Of a stretch of 64,000 nt of DNA, positions 12,110 through 24,200 are shown piece by piece. The position numbers and the translations under genes are program-made. The stretch is from Lyophyllum atratum. Its lineage: Eukaryota; Basidiomycota; Agaricomycetes; Agaricales; Lyophyllaceae. Positions within the stretch are counted from its first letter, which is position 1. Every line of letters starts with the position of its first letter. Location of the stretch: contig JACGCN010000009.1 of the NCBI GenBank assembly GCA_014905825.1, positions 1,550,001 to 1,614,000 of the forward strand, in the 5' to 3' direction. A model generated the notes under the pieces. It did no database searches, was not told the origin of the DNA, and saw only the letters and a list, made by a program, of their open reading frames with translations.

Positions 12110-14129
12110 ATGTCTTTGACGCCGTTGAACTACGCCGTCGTGGCGGCCGGGGGACTTCTTCTCATCCAATTCTGCCTCAAGCCCAAGCAGCTTGCAGCTC
12201 TCCCACCGGGTCCGACTGGCTTACCTATCGTCGGCGTACGTCGAAACTCTGATAATGAGGGATATGTCCTAACATATGTCGGCTTTTCAGAATGTGGCGG
12301 ATATGCCTGCGACGAAGGAGTGGGTGACTTTTGCAGAGTGGGGGAGAAAGTGGGGTGAGTACCGAATACCGTCATCTGGTTTGCAACTCATGGACTTCGT
12401 GTAAAGGTGGTATTCTATCCGTGACGCTTTTGGGGCGTCCCATGATTATCGTCAACTCTGCTCAGGTCATGAGCGAACTGGATAAGCAGGGGTCGATCTA
12501 TTCTGATCGACCGAGGCTGGAAATGGGTGGTGAACTTGTTGGATACGCGCAGACCCTCGTGCTTATTGCCTACGGCGCACGCTTCCGCACATACCGCAAA
12601 TACTTCTCTCGTCACTTCGGTACACCCCTGGCAATGGAACGTCATCACCCTGTGGTCGAACACGAGACCCGCCGATTTTTAAAGCGGATCTTGGCCAACC
12701 CAGATAGCCTCAGCAACAGCCTTCGCAAGTAAGTGGGAAGAAACCTAATTCCATATCTTCTGCTGAGCCGGATTGTTCCTCAGATTGGCCGGAGGCATCA
12801 TCATGCAACTCACTTATGGCTACGAGGTTCAGGACGGCGAGGATTCCTTCGTTACACTCATCGAGGGGGCCAATGACAACTTCAGTGCTGCCACCGTCCC
12901 CGGGGCTTTCCCCGTTGACTTCTTCCCATCGCTGCAAAAGCTTCCCGAATGGCTTCCTGGTATGGGCTTCATGGAGACTGCCCGCAAATGGGCCCGGGCC
13001 ACGGAGGATATGATCGAAATCCCTTTCAAGTACACCAAGAAACAGATGGTCGGTTGAACTCGTATTACCCAATGTCATTGAATGCTTACCCGCACGTCAG
13101 GCATCCGGCGCTGCTCGGCCTTCTTTCGTCTCCGAGAACCTCGAAAACGAGAAGACCATGTCAGCTGGGGAGATCGCAGACGTCAAACTCGCAGCTAGCT
13201 CTATGTATGGTGGTAGGCACACTTACCATGGCTTTGATGACCACATGCTGACGACTTGTATCTAGGTGGCGCGGATACGACCGTTTCGGCTGAATATGCA
13301 TTCTTCCTGGCGATGGTTCTCAACCCTGGCACGTCATGGCGTCATCCTATGAGTGCCTTCGCTTACATTGATCCTTTGACGTAGACGTCCAGAAGAAAGC
13401 TCAGGCCGAAATCGATGCGGTCATTGGAAACGACCGGCTCCCAACTCTGGCGGACCGGCCCCATCTCCCATACATCAACGCAGTCGTTTCGGAAGTACTT
13501 CGATGGAATAGTGTTGCACCTACAGGCGTGTATTTTGATCCACATGAAAGTACCGTTAAATTGAAACTGACACTGCGACCTGTTTGCCATAGGTGTCCCG
13601 CACACCGCGATGGAAGATGGGATCATCTCCGGGTATCTCATCCCTAAAGGATCGATAATCATTGCGAACCTCTGGTACGTTCCGATCTTCCAGTACCATG
13701 CGCAAGGTCTGACTGAGCGTAATGTAGGAATATGCTTCACGACCCAGAAGTGTACCCTGACCCCTTCAAATTCGATCCTGAGAGGCACATCGCCACGCCT
13801 GAGAAGCCAGCCCAGCAGAACCCGCGCACCGTCTGCTTCGGATATGGACGTCGTATTTGCCCTGGGATGCACCTCGCGGAGGCTTCGCTATTCTCGGTCG
13901 TCGCTAGCTCTTTTGCGGTTTTGAACGTAGACAAGGCTGTCGAGAATGGGGTTGAGATTACGCCTGTTCACGAGAACACCTCCGGTATCATCAGGTGGGT
14001 CACATCCTGTAACCTGGTGGCGCTGGTACTCACCAGAACATGATATATAGCTTCCCTGAAGCTTTCAAGTGCACCATCACACCTCGATCGCAGAAGGTCA
14101 TTTCCCTTGTCAACGAAGAGCACATATAA
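12110..14129 (+). CDS. Cytochrome P450 monooxygenase 1
   Basis: Microsomal haem-thiolate monooxygenase, best placed among the large agaricomycete P450s often labelled O-methylsterigmatocystin-oxidoreductase-like; the substrate cannot be read. The start at 12110 gives an N-terminal anchor ([17 protein letters not shown]), then the proline hinge [12 protein letters not shown]. Landmarks in order: [18 protein letters not shown], the I-helix GGADTTVS oxygen-binding motif, the ExxR motif in VVSEVLRW, the PERF-like FDPERH, and the haem loop [16 protein letters not shown] with its axial Cys. The last exon runs from 14051 to TAA at 14127-14129 after intron 13995-14050. About nine exons; all checked joins keep frame, so it looks functional. 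P450 gene 2 lies 650 bases away on the other strand. Confidence 0.9.
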
Positions 14130-14778
14130 TGCACAGGCACTCCCCCCTGTCCGCGTCACATACCTCACAGTCCATGCCATCGATGTCTATGATATCGATA
14201 TTTCACATTCTCTGATCACTCACCTTCTTTTATATTCCACATTGCAACTTGCGGTCCAGTCCATCATATCCTATCTCTTGCTTTTGGTCTCAGCTACGTA
14301 TAGCTAGCTCCACACGTCAATGTAAGCTATCGCGCACTTAAGGCCCTCGATTCGAATGGTTTAAGTTGCCTTCGCAAGGTTTCGGACCCGTAACTCTTGG
14401 AAGATTCTACACTGAGCACTCGTGTTCAACACCCAGCTTGCTCCATCGTCAGTCAGAACCGCCTATGCATCATTTCGCCATAATTACACCCCCATGTACC
14501 CCGCTTCTTGAACGTGACAATGGGCAGGCATACCAAACTACATGTCGCCTGCCATGGGTAAGCCTAGGGGTGTCTCAAACGATCCAAGATCAATCTTTTC
14601 GTTTATACCGACTCGACACAACTTGGTAATGGTCAATACATCTTTGAGGAACTGCTGGTCGATGTAAGCTATCGCTTTTGTCAAACCAACAGGTTTCGTC
14701 CTGTAGAATTTAAATACACATGACAGCTAAATGTGGATAATGAGATACATTGGACCATGAATTGAAAGATTTCTCAAA
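14130..14778. other. Convergent intergenic region between P450 genes
   Basis: About 650 bases between the 3' ends of two convergent P450 genes. No coding pattern. It should hold both poly(A) regions. Confidence 0.45.
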
Positions 14779-16310
14779 TCATTCGCTTTCCGTAGCTTGA
14801 CTCAAAAGGTCCACTGCTGTCTTGCTCCTAGGTTTCAGACGGGCCTCGAAAGGACTCGGATGGCTGCATGTAGACACCGTGAGCAAAAGAAAAACGAGCA
14901 TGGAATAGATGCAGGAGAGACCTGGTTATGCCAGTGGTAACGGGAAGACTATCCGGGATTATTTCGTTCCCATACTCGTCAAGGGCTCTGGCGATCGACA
15001 TAGTCGCCATGATAGTCGCAATCGACATCCAAAGGCTTTCCATAGCTAAGTAACGGCCAGGGCATATCCTAGTAATATTACCGGGTTGAGTCAATAAGGT
15101 CGGAATACGGCTCAAACGAAGTACCTTCGTCCGAAACCGAATGTGGGGGGGTAGGGTTCACCTCGACCTACAGGGGTTGGTAAAAAGCGCGTGGGATCGA
15201 AGGTGAAGGGGTCCTTGTGGATGGACTCGTCCCAGGTCATTCCCCTGTTAAACGATCGGGAATGAAGGGTAGTATTGAGGCATGGAGGAAGTGAACGTAC
15301 CTGATATTTGGAATGAGGATGGAGCCCTTCGGGATCAGCATACCGTTATATATGTCGTCTTCCATCGATTTGTGGGGTCCACCTGGTCACACAGGGTTCG
15401 ACTGGTTCGACTGCACCATCCGTACAATAAGTAGCATTCAACGAACCTGTCGGAGCCGGTTGGTACCATCTTACAACGTGCGCTGTAAGTACTCAATCCC
15501 AGATATTTGTATCGAAGATGACGTACCGGAGTGTTTCTTGCACGATACATTCTAGGAAAGGCAGACTCATCCGGTCATCCAAACCTGGAAGGCGATCAGA
15601 GCCAATAACAGCATCAATCTCCGCATGTGCTCTGGCTTGCCATTCGGGATTGAGGACCATGGCAAGGAAAAAGAAAGATAGTACAGATGATGTCTGATCA
15701 TATCGAGGTCAGTGTACCGGCTTGAGATCGTCCCCTATAGGGATCTGGCTCACAGTGTCTGCACCGCCTTGATAGAGAACTGCAGCCGTAGCCTGGATTC
15801 GTTCAAGTTGAGCTTTGTCTTCCGGTCCGGTTTCGTTGAGCGCTTCTAACTGAGCTGACAGGAACGACGGTTTCGCCGTTCCTTGCGCCTAGCAGATGCT
15901 GTCAGCATTGATATTTACTCGCGAATAGGGACCGACCATCTGTTCTCTAACTTGGGTAAGGGGATACTCCTTCAGCCTCCGAATAGTATCGAACGATTTC
16001 CTTGCGTATGTAGCATAGTAAGTTCCGGGAAACCATGACGGGAAATATTGAACTACATTGACAAATCTGTCAGCCATGTGCGCATGACACCATGAAAAGT
16101 CGGTGCCAACACTTACGGATTGGGAAAGCATCCACCAACGTCGCACCAGGAGGACCTGATTCGGACATGATGCGGGCAACACCCTCAGCGATTTCGATGT
16201 ACGGATCGTCAGCTGACACTATTTGGTGCCCATAGCCAATCTCGACGATGATGGCTGTCGAAAACCTCATAGCCCAATAGCTTAGCGTGACGATGTCGGG
16301 TAGCACCATT
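14779..16310 (-). CDS. Cytochrome P450 monooxygenase 2, 5' end unresolved
   Basis: Second haem-thiolate monooxygenase, same broad family as gene 1 but clearly diverged. From 5' to 3' on the minus strand I can read IIVEIGYGHQIVSADDPYIE, VVQYFPSWFPGTYYATYARK, AQGTAKPSFLSAQLEALNE, the I-helix [27 protein letters not shown], the ExxR motif in VQETLR, PHKSMEDDIYNGMLIPKGSI, DPFTFDPTRFLPTP, and the haem loop FGFGRR-ICPGRYLAMES split by an intron. The last exon (SHPSPFEARLKPRSKTAVDL) ends at TGA, 14781-14779. The membrane anchor, proline hinge and IYSDRP region expected upstream (16.3-16.9 kb) could not be read in any frame, so the gene may be 5'-truncated. The C-terminal two thirds look intact. Confidence 0.8.
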
Positions 16311-18229
16311 GAACATACATACCCCTGACACCATCGGTACTGGCATTACATGCTTCGCCAGCTGGGAAATAACGGAAACTAGGAGATAGATGACATCTCG
16401 ATGGACTGAGAAGAGAAGGTCATGGACAGCTGGTACCCAGATTGCGTTTTGAGCTGTTTTGAGGTACGAAGTTGTTGGAACTTCAAATCCAATCAGTGAG
16501 AAGAATTTGGCACGTGCTCCGCTACTTGTCTTGTGCCACCACTGCCAGCTTCGAAGCTCTTTTTCAACTCGAGCTCTCGATTTGTGTGGCACTTTTTATC
16601 CCGCTTTTGACAGTGGCTGGAATCCCTACTTTTAGACATTATCTCTCTCAGAAGCTGTATCTCGAGTCTGCAAGTTGGTCGACGCTGAGTATCTGACACA
16701 TCGATATCCCTTGGATATCGTCTGGTGTCAAGCTGATGACACAGTGAATGATAGCATCCCTGGTTCTTTAGACATATTTTCGAATGCGTGGAACAACAAA
16801 TCGCGATTTCTCCTATGCTTTCGAAGGACCACACATGCTGAAAGAAGAATAGGGCTTCGGCTATCGTCCGGGAGCCGTAAGAGCAAGCCGACGTCAGTCA
16901 GCTTCACGTTTTCCCTTAGCTGTCACGACTTACGAGAGGTAGGAGACGTCAGGGATAAACTCAGGCGTGAAAATGCTTCTGGAAGCCGTCCAGAGGGTCA
17001 GCGGGAATTAATCATGGCCCTGCCAATGAATGGTACATCAGGTCGCGTGCTACCCAGCTGTGACGCAGGGCAGATGACTTCGAGAACTCATCACCAGCTT
17101 GGCAGTCTCCATGTCACCCATCCAGGGCAGCTCTGCGCAATCTTCTAATTTTGCTGGTCTTTGGCAGTCTTTTCTGGCGCGAGCTCCAACTTCCTCTCAC
17201 GTCCATTGACATCGGACCGTCGCGCCCTATCATGAATGAATACTCAAGACCCACACCTTCTCCGGACGTCGTTCGCTCCAACCTGATAACCAGGCGCTGG
17301 ACAGGTCTGCGGAAGTGAAGGGACCGAGAGAACAATCGAATCTGCACCCCCGAAAGAGGTCTGTACCCGACGTCGTGGAATGACGTCGCTTCGGATAACA
17401 CTCCGCGTTGCTACTCGATGGCCTCCTCCTCTTTGATATAACGATTTGAAGAACGTAAGAAGGAAACATAGGGTATGGTTGAGTGTAAAAGTATAGAGTC
17501 TTGCACCTGAATCGACACATGAAGTACATACTTATCACACTGCTGTATAGGAAAATCAAGATCAGGACAGCAGCTTCTGCCTTCTACGTTCTGCCAACCA
17601 ACAAGGTTCTCGAAGTCGTCAGGCTCGTGGCAGCACCTACGCCTGCGATCATCGGCATACATCTAAGTAATTCTGATCGTGGAGTCCATCTCGCCTCCGC
17701 ATCCCACCAGGCGTTGTCCCTAAGCTGACCAGGTTTCAATTACTCGACGTCTCGCGTATACAGTCCATCAGGAGCCCTCTGAATGGTCGTCGTGCTCAAC
17801 TACAGTCACGCGTACGCGATGGCGATCAAACTTGTCTTGCGGATATGTGCTCAATCCTAGCTACTAATAGCAGGGCCACGCAGAATTGAGAGGAATCTGT
17901 GTTCGACGCTAGGTCTGTACCTTCCGGTACCTACTTCCCCTCCCTTACCTCGCTTACCCCGTCAGCTGATGAAACAACCTGCGAAAGAAGGGCACGAATG
18001 GCCGGGACCGAATTGCGAAGGAACGTGCCCAAACATACATGGGTCTTGAAGCGAAGACCGGAGAGCGCGATCGAACTAATTCGAGATCCAAAGGTATCAC
18101 CAACGATGAGCATGCTGTAGGTACGCTACTGGATTCGGAATTTGCGCGGGCTGAGCATATCCGTTTTCGACACACTGAGATCCAGAGACTAGAATTGCTC
18201 CAGAGCAAAGGAAAGACATAAGACGAGAC
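16311..18229. other. Region without a supported gene
   Basis: About 1.9 kb upstream of P450 gene 2. It has several medium open frames on both strands (for example 16675-17148 plus, 17114-17559 minus), but none shows a family motif or convincing splice structure. The 16.3-16.9 kb part may contain decayed N-terminal P450 sequence. Confidence 0.4.
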
Positions 18230-18770
18230 CTAGGAGATGCTATGAATCGTGGCCTCAACTGTAAATCCTGCGCGGTCGCAACGCAGCGCGTCGCCTTGGT
18301 CCACCTATATTCGCTACGCCTGCGGCTCGGAGAGAGGAAGTAAAGGTGTCCTTTTGAAACAAATATCGTCCAAAAGTCAGCCAAGGGAGCAAACAACACC
18401 TTGCAAGTTTATACCTACCCCCTTGTAGCCTCTGATGAGTGTGGCGAAGATAGGTGTGCCGTGGAGGTGCTTCGCCAACCGGAACGATGATGTGGGAGGA
18501 GGAGATTGTATGAGCAGTAGCGTAAGGGCCGTCCCCTAGCCCATATTGGAAAATAGCATCTGTCGAATCTTGGTAGTACAGCCAGGTGTTGGCCGTTGCA
18601 CGGGCACCGATTTGACTTGCGGCAACGTCACCGATGGGAGACAAAGGTACGAAGCTTGCGGCCGAGGTAGTTTGTGCGGCGGCTGTTTGGGTTCTGTCTA
18701 GTGTCCTTCTTCTGGCCAGAACAGGAGAAATCGAGTCGCCATGTTGATGGCAGTAACGACGGTACTATTA
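18230..18770 (-). pseudogene. Fucose-specific-lectin-like remnant
   Basis: A minus-strand stretch reads like a fungal AAL-type fucose lectin blade: PLSPIGDVAASQIGARATAN then TWLYYQDSTDAIFQYGLGDG, then IIVPVGEA. The expected continuation HGTPIFATLIRGYKG lies in a different frame, and a later piece HLYFLSPSRRRSEYRWT is again shifted, with stops between. This pattern of family-like blocks in changing frames points to a decayed gene rather than short introns. The blocks resemble WLYYQ and VHLFYLSP-SEYRW elements of beta-propeller lectins as I remember them. No intact start or stop was found. A working gene with unusual introns remains possible. Confidence 0.42.
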
Positions 18771-18934
18771 TCAAAATAACAATAAATGCACCTCGGACGA
18801 CCAGCTTTGGCCGACGCGGCTGCGACCAATTTTATCACTTATTTGTAGGCGTTTATCCACAACCCACATGCACAACGACCGCAAATAAACTCCCCCTTCC
18901 CCTGCACCGCGACGGGTCCCTCACAAAATCGCCC

Positions 18935-19356
18935 ATGGACGACTCCCCGCCCCCACCCCCACCGGAATCGCAGTCCCCCCCACCACCCCCGCCCCAAACC
19001 CACACCGGCTCCCCGACCGACTTCCTGAAGGGCGTGGTGGGGAAACGCGTTATCGTGCGACTGACGTCTGGTGTCGATTATCGAGGTCTGTCTCCCATTC
19101 CTTTTTTCTGGGGGGAAGGGGGGTGCTGACGTGTTGTGTGGGTAGGCGTGCTGTCGTGTCTGGACGGGTATATGAACATCGCGCTGGAGCAGACGGAGGA
19201 GCATGTGAATGGGGTGGTGACGAATCGGTATGGGGATGCTTTTATTCGGGGTAATAATGGTGCGTTTGATGTGGTTATCCGTGTTGTTGGGCGTTGGCTT
19301 ACGTGTGTTTCTGATCGTTTGCAGTGTTGTACATATCAGCGGCTGAGGCACTATAA
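18935..19356 (+). CDS. LSM6: U6 snRNA-associated Sm-like protein LSm6
   Basis: Subunit of the LSm2-8 ring on U6 snRNA (splicing) and of LSm1-7 (mRNA decapping). Exons are 18935-19085, 19146-19259 and 19325-19356; the product is 98 residues. After the N-terminal extension the Sm fold is nearly identical to human LSm6: TPSDFLK-like SPTDFLKGVVGKRVIVRL, SGVDYRGVLSCLDGYMNIAL, EQTEEHVNGVVTNRYGDAFI, RGNNVLYIS. The Sm1 and Sm2 motifs, including RGNN that contacts RNA, are complete. Odd feature: about 28 residues precede the fold, with proline runs PPPPPPESQSPPPPPP, where animal and yeast LSm6 have only a few residues. The C-terminus SAAEAL is also short. Assignment is firm. Confidence 0.95.
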
Positions 19357-19941
19357 CGAATTTGTATCAAATTGTAGGCGGGCATGAGGGAGTTTCAAGC
19401 TACCCCCACCCCCCACCCACGAGGATTATCTCTAGAACCTCCTGGGAGGTGTCGATCTACGTGCGATGGGGGCGTCCGAGAGTTTCGAGACATAGGACTT
19501 GCATGACAGAAGATGGCAATCGAAACACAGATCCGAAGCGGCTGTCTTGGCGAGCTGTCCGTTTGACAGCACACCAGAGCACTTGGCTTTGCTTGTATAC
19601 TGTTCGAGTAATATGTATTTACATTGTACACCGAGATGCTGGTCATGTTGCACCGATCATCCTTGTGAGGCAGACCGAAGAGATAAACGCCGTATCAAAC
19701 GTGCGTCCGCTGAAATTTAGCATGGTGTCACGTGATTCACGCAATCGTGGCTCTGAAATTGAATAACTTCAATTCTGCAGACCCTTCAACGGTTCAACCC
19801 ACCTTCTGTTGTTGTGCCCTCTTTCTCTGCCCGTTGTTTCTTTTTCTTTCGACCGCCATAGATTTTTAGCTGTAAGCTCACCGCCATCTCCATCATTTGG
19901 AGCAAACACTCAAAAGCGAGCTTCCACAGAATTCGGATTAC
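19357..19941. promoter_or_regulatory. LSm6-GDT1 intergenic with probable 5' UTR intron
   Basis: About 585 bases between LSm6 and the Gdt1-like gene. No gene is seen. A GTAAGC donor near 19873 and a TTCCACAG acceptor ending near 19929 suggest a 5' UTR intron just before the Gdt1 ATG at 19942; this is an inference from splice-like sequences. Confidence 0.4.
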
Positions 19942-20917
19942 ATGGCGCCCGTCAGTGACGATGTCCAGCCCGAGGGCAACGTACAGGCTCTCCTCCAAGC
20001 CTTCGCCATGATCATAGTCTCGGAAATCGGCGACAAAACCTTCCTCATAGCCGCCATCCTCGCCATGCGCCATCCCCGCATCGCCGTCTTCGCCGGCGCC
20101 CTCGGCTCCCTCATCGTCATGTCCATCCTCTCCGCCGCCATGGGCCACCTCCTCCCCACCCTAATACCGAAGAAATGGACACAGGTCGCGGCGGCGATAC
20201 TGTTCCTTGTGTTTGGGTCGAAGATGATGCTGGAGGCAAGGCAGATGGAGGGCGGGAGCGCGAAGATCCAGGAGGAGATGAAGGAGGCGCAGGAGGAGAT
20301 TGAGGATGATGATGCGGTGCAGGAGGTGGAGGCTGGGGCAAAGGGGGAGGAGATTGCGATGCAGGAAATTGAGGAGGGCGTACATGAGGAAGCGGCGAGT
20401 CCGCCTGTGGCTGCGAGGTCGAAGAGCACGTTCGGCGAGGGGCTGCGGAATTTCTGCAGCTTGTTCTTGGGGCCTGTCTTTGTGCAGGCCTTCATCCTGA
20501 CGTTCCTTGGGGAGTGGGGCGACCGGTCCCAGATTGCCACGATCGCGCTGGGCGCGGCGCATGTGAGTGGAGAGCAGTCTTGTTATAGCGCTATGGACGT
20601 CGGCTGACTTGTGGTATCAGAATGTGTACCTTGTAGCCCTTGGGACCATTGTAGGTCACTCATGCTGTACTGCGCTCGCTGTGATCGGAGGGAGATATGT
20701 CTCCACAAAAATTTCTGTAAAACATGGTACGTCTCGAGCTCTCTTTGCCCGCTGGATAGTTCTGACGTCTTCTCGACTAGTCACACTGGGCGGGGCGATA
20801 CTGTTCCTGCTGTTTGGCATAATATACCTCTATGAAGCATTCGCCATCTCGTCGGACATGGAGATGTCAATACCCATTAGCCCGGACGACCGGACGCCAG
20901 CAGCGGGGTTGCTCTAG
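19942..20917 (+). CDS. GDT1: Gdt1/TMEM165-family cation-proton exchanger
   Basis: UPF0016 transporter of the Golgi that brings Ca2+ and Mn2+ into the lumen in exchange for H+, needed for glycosylation. Exons 19942-20562, 20621-20726 and 20781-20917 give 287 residues, the usual length. The two family motifs E-x-G-D-(K/R)-(T/S) are both present: SEIGDKTFLIAAILAM in the first half and GEWGDRSQIATIALGA in the second; their acidic residues bind the cation. Each sits in a three-helix repeat, separated by a long Glu-rich cytosolic loop (about residues 110-165). I chose ATG 19942 (MAPVSDD) over an in-frame ATG at 19897 because the region between looks like a 5' UTR intron. No N-terminal signal is obvious. 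Firm family call. Confidence 0.92.
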
Positions 20918-21241
20918 GGTGACGCCTATCATTATTTTATGTACAAGCCGTTGGATTATGGACAATATACGGTATAGATTTTGTCCTTTCTCTGCGCGTC
21001 GGTCGCAAGAACTAGCACGAGGCTGCCAGCATGTCTTTTTATAACTCACGTTTCCATGGCGTTCTATTTATAGACACATCCTCGAGTGGCATATGAATTC
21101 GGCCCGGTAGGAATTAAGCATGTCTTACATTGGTGATGTCACTGACCTGTTAACAGCTCCCATCGGCCGACGCTGGGCATATCCAGGGCTACTCCTGGCG
21201 TCCCCTGAATTTCTCCATATTCCTCCAAACTTCACTCTGCC
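20918..21241. other. Intergenic, no gene seen
   Basis: About 320 bases separating the Gdt1-like gene from the ArAE/Bre4-like gene, in tandem orientation. Probably UTR and promoter. Confidence 0.45.
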
Positions 21242-24200
21242 ATGAGCGGCGATGTCTCTGAGAAGTTGACGGGACCGGGAATACGGCGACGTGACCATGC
21301 AACCGTGGAGGACGGCAACGATGAAGAGCGTCAACGCCAGGAAGACTATGATAGGCTTCCTTCGGACTCGCCGAACGAAAAGTCGCGTGCTGGCGAGAAG
21401 CAGAAGAAGGAGAAGGAAGAAAAGTGGACGATCCCAGAGGATTGGCGGTGGATACCTGATAATCTGAACTACACGGGGTTGAAGCCTGTGATACGGAGTG
21501 CGATCGCGGCTTGGATCGGGCTGGTGCTGTTCGTTATTCCGCGTGTTCAGTTGGTACTTGGCAAGGTGAGTAGTAACTCTTTCTGTTCTCGCTATCGATA
21601 GCTGATAGGCCATCCGTCGCGTGCAGGCTAGCTATATCATTCTCCTGGGTATGTTCGGGACAATATCTTCTGGGGGTCCGTCTCATGAACATCGCAGCGT
21701 CGGCTATCTCTCCACCAAGCGAACCATTCCTAATGACTCTGGAACGTGAAGTGCTCGTCATGTCCTTCGCGACGCTGAGCTGGGCGTGAGTCCCCCAATT
21801 CTTGCCCGCGGCGCACTAGCCTCACCGAGCCCTTCTTTTGCGCTAGATGGTGCTGCCTCGGCATCACACTCGCAAATCTTACCCGCCATTATCGTAATCC
21901 GGCGGCCAGTCCAACTGACATAATACACGGGAGATACATCGAAACTGCTGTACGTCTTAGCAGTCTCGCTTCTTTGTCTCTGGCTCATCTGTAGCTGCAG
22001 CCCACGATCATCCTAGGGGTCTGGATCTTCCTAGGCAGCTCTTTCTTTCTGTTTATCAGGGCGCACCAGGGGCCAGGCCCGTACTTGTTCGCATGTGTCT
22101 TCGCATGCATTCTTCTGAGTTAGTGTTAATTTGACTTCGCGTCCGGCGTTTTTTTTATCACTTCTATACAGATATTTCACTAACGCAGGCAGCGCTTTAT
22201 CCATACCCTTTCTATCTAGTGCGTCCTCCTGCTCATTTCTCATGGCGCTGCTGACGTATAGTGTAGAGCGGTAAAGCCGTCGTGATTCCTCTCGTGTTCC
22301 ATTCCGCAATCGCCCTCGTCGCCTCCATCTTCGTCTTCCCCTCAACCATATCCGCGCGCTTCACCACCAACCTCCAAGCCGTCCTCACCCCCCTCATCAA
22401 AGCCCTCGAGCTCCACCAATCCATCCTCCGCACCTCCCCCTACGCCCCCGACTTTGCCGAAAAGGCCGACCAGATCACCGCGCAGATAGGCCACTCCGAC
22501 ACCGCGCTGACGCATATGGCGGCGACGGCGCGGCTGCTCCCCAGTGATGTGATCTATGCGCGGTATGCCCCGCATGATTTTCTGGGATTTCAGGACCTGG
22601 CGCGCCGCCTTGCTGCGAGGGGAAATGGGATGGGGGTGTATTTCTCGCTCATTCACCCCACGCGGGCCCGCTTCCCTGCGACCCCTGCCCCGTCGGGCGT
22701 GGGCACCCCGAACATCTCGCGTACGACGACGCAGCAGCCTACCCAGCGGGAGGGCTCTATGCGCAGTGGCCAACAGTCCCCGGCGCGCTCCTCCCACTCC
22801 CAGCAGCAGCAGCAACACCACCACCACCACCACTTTGATCTGCACCGCCATCTGCACCAGAACATCCTCCGGCGGGCGTTCCACCCTAGACAGCAGAGGA
22901 CGGAGAGCGCGGTGGGGGTGTTTGAGTCGCAGCGGTATATGGATTTGGAGGCGGAGAGGTTTAATGATCCGTATGCGGAGGTGTATACGGAGCAGACGAC
23001 GCAGAATCTTAGTGCTAGGTGTGTCCATGCTTTTCTCTCTCTCTCTGTTCGTACTAAGGAGTTTCGGGGCGGTTCGCAGCTGCCATAATCTTATTGATGG
23101 GTGCCGGGGCGGGCTGCAGACGATCAGGGATTGGCTGGGTCACGTTCGGGATGGAAGGATGAGGTATTTGATGAATACGAGGGAGACGATCGGTAAATGG
23201 GAGAAGCAGCTGGCTGAGCATGAGAAGGTCCGGGAAGGGCTTGCTGCGGCGTTGGAACGGTTCCGGCGGGAGGAGAGGTGCGTCGTTTGCTGTTATACTT
23301 TAGGGATCGACGGGCTTATGACTATGCTATCTTAGGCACCGTGTTCTTGACCCTTACCGTCCTGGGTTCGATCAGTCAGGAAATGAAAATGGTGAAGAGG
23401 CGGAGAGCGACCATGAGCTTCCGGCGCATCGGTACCTCTTTCAGGCGTTCGTGTATCAGTTCCATTTGATTCAGTTCACGAATCTCGTTCTCGAAATGGT
23501 GCGTTGGTACATCCTCGCTCTTAGTGCATGAAAAGTCAGTAGATGTAATGATGGTGGACGTTATAGCTGGACGAAATGATACGACTCCAGAAAGAACGCA
23601 AGGCCCCGCGACTCTGGCACCCGGCGAGAGCAATAGAATGGTGGAAGAACTGGGAACCGGCGGAGGATGCGGCACAGGGTGAAGATGAGGATCCAGGTCA
23701 GTCTTCGCCTCGCGAGATGTTACGACTACAGACGTTGATGTGATTTTCGCCATCAGACAAGATCCAGGGCTTGGATCAGCAGATTCTGGACGACCTGGGG
23801 ATGCCTCAACGCCGCGATCCGGATGCGATGCCTCCGCGAAATATGTTTGAGCAGGTGATGTCGATGGTGTACTATTCGTTTTCGGGGTTGGCGGGCGGGA
23901 ATGTGTTGTTTGCTATGAAGGCTGGTGTTTTGACGGGTGAGCGGGTCTCACTCAGGGTTGGAGAGTTCTGGGTTTTTCCTGATCTACAGCGCGCGTCCTC
24001 AGTGCTGCTATCGCTGCCTTCGTTGTTGAAGTCGAGCGCGTACTTTGCGTATAGTAGGTGGATGTTTGTATGGAGTGTGCCGGGCTCTGATTGGTTACTT
24101 GCTCGCTTTAGGTAATAAATTCGTCTGGGGAATGTGAGTTCGACCTTGGCATGGTGGATGATGGTGCTCATGAACCTGCAGTGTAATGGGCCAAGTGACC

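Noticed and set aside
16675..17559. Open frames of 95-157 residues on both strands
   Set aside because: No splice continuity or family motif; they overlap each other.
19938..20562. Long minus-strand open frames (200 and 133 residues) inside the Gdt1 gene
   Set aside because: They mirror the Gdt1 coding strand, have low-complexity Pro/Ser composition and no family pattern.
22342..23335. Minus frame of 228 residues and plus frame of 259 residues in the ArAE/Bre4-like gene
   Set aside because: They overlap verified coding exons in other frames; high GC makes such shadows common.
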